From Pegoplata infirma (taxonomy: Eukaryota > Arthropoda > Insecta > Diptera > Anthomyiidae): a stretch of DNA of 64,000 nucleotides. The stretch is from assembly GCA_963921195.1 (NCBI GenBank), contig OY992537.1:148979841-149043840 (forward strand), in the 5' to 3' direction. The stretch's first letter is position 1. Each line of letters begins with the position of its first letter. Below, one piece after another: positions 60,901-64,000 of this stretch. The notes beneath the pieces were generated by a model that was given only the letters and a program-made list of their open reading frames with translations, made no database searches and was not told the origin of the DNA. The translations under genes were made by a program, and so were the position numbers.

Positions 60901-63285
60901 TTAAACTTTATTGAAAAAGATTTAAATTCGTGCAAAGGCATTAGAAAACGATAGAATGGTAACCTTGATATAGCCATTTCAAGTTATTACAAGTAACCTG
61001 AAAATATTTTTGATATGAATGCATAAATATCTGTTAATACTAGTCCGATAGTCTTAATTTTTTTCTGTCATGATAAAGCTAATATACTTATGCCTTCTAG
61101 TTTTTATAGAGTCAAAATCGGATCATTATTTACCGAGTTATAGCAATTTAAAAATGAGGGTCTCCAAAAAACCTTAAATAATGGGTTTCTCATAAAAATG
61201 AAAAAAAAAACTTTGCATAAATGCATATATCTCTGTAAGTACCAGCCCGATTGTCTCACATTTGGTTCCAGAGGAAAGATAAAGTCTCAATCTTTTATTT
61301 TTTTGTTATTTTGACAAAATCGGAGCAATAGTTGCAGAGATACAGCCGTTGAAATTAAAAGGTCTCCAGACAACGAAAAATTACAAGTTTATCATTTTTG
61401 AAAAAATAAATTTTTTTAAAAATTTAAAATCGAGCAATCTATTTTATTCTATTTAAACTTTATTGAAAAAGATTTAAATTCGTGCAAAGGCATTAGAAAA
61501 CGATAGAATGGTAACCTTGATATAGCCATTTCAAGTTATTACAAGTAACCTGAAAATATTTTTGATATGAATGCATAAATATCTGTTAATACTAGTCCGA
61601 TAGTCTTAATTTTTTTCTGTCATGATAAAGCTAATATACTTATGCCTTCTAGTTTTTATAGAGTCAAAATCGGATCATTATTTACCGAGTTATAGCAATT
61701 TAAAAATGAGGGCCTCCAAAAAACCTTAAATAATGGGTTTCTCATAAAAATGAAAAAAAAAACTTTGCATAAATGCATATATCTCTGTAAGTACCAGCCC
61801 GATTGTCTCACATTTGGTTCCAGAGGAAAGATAAAGTCTCAATCTTTTATTTTTTTGTTATTTTGACAAAATCGGAGCAATAGTTGCAGAGATACAGCCG
61901 TTGAAAGTAAAAGGTCTCCAGACAACGAAAAATTACAAGTTTATCATTTTTGAAAAAATAATTTTTTTTAAAAATTTAAAATCGAGCAATCTCTTTTATT
62001 CGAATTAAACTTTATTGAAAAAGATTTAAATTCGTGCAAAGGCATTTGAAATCGATATAATGGTAACCTTGATATAGCCATTTCAAGTTATTACAAGTAA
62101 CCCGAAAAAATTTTTGATATGAATGCATAAATATCTGTTAATACTAGTCCGATAGTCTTAATTTTTTTCTGTCATGATAAAGCTAATATACTTATGCATT
62201 CTAATTTTTATAGAGTCAAAATCGGATCATTATTTACCGAGTTATAGCAATTTAAAAATGAGGGTCTCCAAAAAACCTTAAATAATGGGTTTCTCATAAA
62301 AATGAAAAAAAAAAAAACTTTGCATAAATGCATATATCTCTGTAAGTACCAGCCCGATTGTCTCACATTTGGTTCCAGAGGAAAGATAAAGTCTCAATCT
62401 TTTATTTTTTTGTTATTTTGACAAAATCGGAGCAATAGTTGCAGAGATACAGCCGTTGAAAGTAAAAGGTCTCCAGACTACGAAAAATTACAAGTTTATC
62501 ATTTTTGAAAAAAAAAAAATTTTTTAAAATTTAAAATTGAGCAATCTCTTTTATTCTATTTAAACTTTATTGAAAAAGATTTAAATTCGTGCAAAGGCAT
62601 TAGAAAACGATAGAATGGTAACCTTGATATAGCCATTTCAAGTTATTACAAGTAACCCGAAAATATTTTTGATATGAATGCATAAATATCTGTTAATACT
62701 AGTCTGATAGTCTTAAATTTTTTCTGTCATGATAAAGCTAATATACTTATGCATTCTAGTTTTTATAGAGTCAAAATCGCATCATTATTTACCGAGTTAT
62801 AGCAATTTAAAAATGAGGGTCTCCAAAAAACCTTAAATAATGGGTTTCTCATAAAAATGAAAAAAAAACTTTGCATAAATGCATATATCTCTGTAAGTAC
62901 CAGCCCGATTGTCTCACATTTGGTTCCAGAGGAAAGATAAAGTCTCAATCTTTTATTTTTTTGTTATTTTGACAAAATCGGAGCAATAGTTGCAGAGATA
63001 CAGCCGTTGAAAGTAAAAGGTCTCCAGACTACGAAAAATTACAAGTTTATCATTTTTGAAAAAATAAATTTTTTAAAAATTTAAAATCGAGCAATCTCTT
63101 TTATTCTAATTAAACTTTATTGAAAAAGATTTAAATTCGTGCAAAGGCATTTGAAATTGATATAATGGTAACCTTGATATAGCCATTTCAAGTTATTACA
63201 AGTAACCCGAAAATATTTTTGATATGAATGCATAAATATCTGTTAATACTAGTCCGATAGTCTTAATTTTTTTCTGTCATGATAA
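57919..63285. repeat. Satellite array block 4, right end of the array
   Basis: About 9.7 monomers, starting with the second copy of ATCTC and running to CTGTCATGATAA at 63285, where homology stops abruptly. Subtypes in order are B-end, C/G, H, A/E, F, G, then near-repeats of H (58865, 61076, 61617), A and B. Two adjacent monomers (61076 and 61617) share the rare AACCTGAAAA and CCAGACAACG variants, suggesting a recent one-monomer duplication. No gene. Confidence 0.95.
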
Positions 63286-63310
63286 CCCAGCAAAACTTAC
63301 CTTACCATAT

Positions 63311-63546
63311 AAGGTATAAAATAAGGTATAAGATCTCTTATTTTATACATTGCAGCATTGATGATTTTAACAGGCGATGAGACTAAAAGTAATGCATATA
63401 CATTATCACAAAGAATACCAGTAAGGTATAAAATAAGTCATAAATTTATAACAAAGAATACGAGTAAGGTGTAAAATATATGATATTTTATAGGTTACGA
63501 GTAAGGTATATAATATAGCATACCAGAACGTAATATATAAGGTGTT
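63311..63546. repeat. Degenerate AAGGTATA direct repeats
   Basis: AAGGTATA or AAGGTGTA/T occurs at 63311, 63323, 63423, 63466, 63503 and 63539. The last four are spaced 43, 37 and 36 bp apart. Two lie in longer repeats, ACAAAGAATACCAGTAAGG and ACAAAGAATACGAGTAAGG (near 63409 and 63451). Confidence 0.7.
63314..63348. repeat. Perfect inverted repeat, 12-bp arms
   Basis: GTATAAAATAAG at 63314-63325 and its exact reverse complement CTTATTTTATAC at 63337-63348, with an 11-bp spacer. Confidence 0.85.
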
Positions 63547-63744
63547 ACGAGTAGTGAAAAAGTAATTTTGTATTAAATTTACTCACGTGATTGTAAGCGA
63601 GATAAAATATACTCCTGGGTGAGTGTGTGTCATTAACAAATTTCTGTCGTGAATCCATCTCTAGTTTAAACTTATGCATTTTTTTATAAAATATTTATTT
63701 TTTATGTTATTGTAATGCATTATGTATTCAATTATAAATAATGC

Positions 63745-63767
63745 ATTATTTCAAACTTTGAAATAAT
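63745..63767. repeat. Palindrome, 11-bp arms with a 1-bp centre
   Basis: ATTATTTCAAA, a central C, then TTTGAAATAAT. The match is perfect. Confidence 0.9.
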
Positions 63768-63875
63768 ACATAATGTAACCAAATATAAGTCATCCATGAT
63801 TTAATGTTTAGAAATAATAAATATGAAATACATTTTTTTCAATAATCATGCATTACGTAGCTAATTATTAGTAAT

Positions 63876-63902
63876 GTATTATTTTTCACTTTAAAATAAT
63901 AC
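63876..63902. repeat. Inverted repeat, 10-bp arms
   Basis: GTATTATTTT at 63876-63885 and AAAATAATAC at 63893-63902, separated by 7 bp. It resembles the palindrome at 63745 in layout. Confidence 0.85.
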
Positions 63903-63960
63903 GTTGTGGAACAAATGTTTGGTAAGACATCATAAAATAATGCTACAAATAAGATATATA

Positions 63961-63975
63961 CATTACCTGGTAATG
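63961..63975. repeat. Palindrome CATTACC-T-GGTAATG
   Basis: Perfect 7-bp arms around one base. A partial copy, CCATTACC, is at the very end of the window. Confidence 0.8.
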
Positions 63976-64000
63976 TGTTATATAATCACCACCCATTACC

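Larger units (their letters stand above)
63286..64000. other. AT-rich non-satellite flank
   Basis: The sequence changes at CCCAGCAAAACTTACC. No frame of note and no RNA gene is visible. It holds several perfect inverted repeats and a family of AAGGTATA-type motifs. It may be the end of another, unrecognised transposable element or ordinary heterochromatic flank. The feature continues beyond the window. Confidence 0.6.

Noticed and set aside
1..63285. Bacterial or phage origin suggested by long repeats and short frames
   Set aside because: BEL/Pao elements, a Pol III SINE and a higher-order satellite are animal features.

Overview
This is a eukaryotic window, almost certainly from an insect and plausibly a fly. 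The reasons are two BEL/Pao LTR retrotransposons, one tRNA-derived SINE, and about 51 kb of very AT-rich tandem satellite DNA. I see no host protein-coding gene, rRNA gene, functional tRNA gene or CRISPR array. The species-group assignment is inference.

Layout. Positions 1-44092 are a satellite array with a ~551-bp monomer, all copies in one orientation, broken once by a minus-strand SINE (11856-12100). Positions 44093-49414 are a plus-strand BEL/Pao-like LTR element (element 1) with 473-bp LTRs that differ at two sites. It carries one open frame of 924 codons whose protease, reverse transcriptase and integrase catalytic positions are substituted or missing, while its three zinc knuckles are intact. 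Positions 49415-51274 are satellite. Positions 51275-57918 are a minus-strand BEL/Pao element (element 2) with 297-bp LTRs that also differ at two sites, a perfect 5-bp target duplication (ATCTC) and an intact 1741-aa Gag-Pol frame. Positions 57919-63285 are satellite. Positions 63286-64000 are AT-rich non-satellite flank with palindromes and degenerate short repeats, so the array edge lies inside the window.

The satellite is organised at several nested scales. Each 551-bp monomer looks like a diverged trimer of a ~170-200-bp subunit. Monomers fall into about eight subtypes (A-H here) in the order A-B-C-D-E-F-G-H, a ~4.41-kb higher-order repeat seen complete at 29943-34357 and 37669-42079. 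Elsewhere the order is shortened and monomers are chimeric. A ~4.1-kb stretch is duplicated at an offset of exactly 5511 bp (ten monomers).

The two LTR elements sit at paralogous positions of two different subunits, each immediately before a TGT(T/A)A in the satellite. The most notable object is element 1: recently mobile by its LTRs, enzymatically dead by its residues, yet with an uninterrupted frame. It also has an excess of the pentamer GACCC on its sense strand and good-looking splice signals that would remove the whole frame. A simple reading, which is inference, is a Gag-retaining non-autonomous element mobilised in trans by an autonomous BEL/Pao element.
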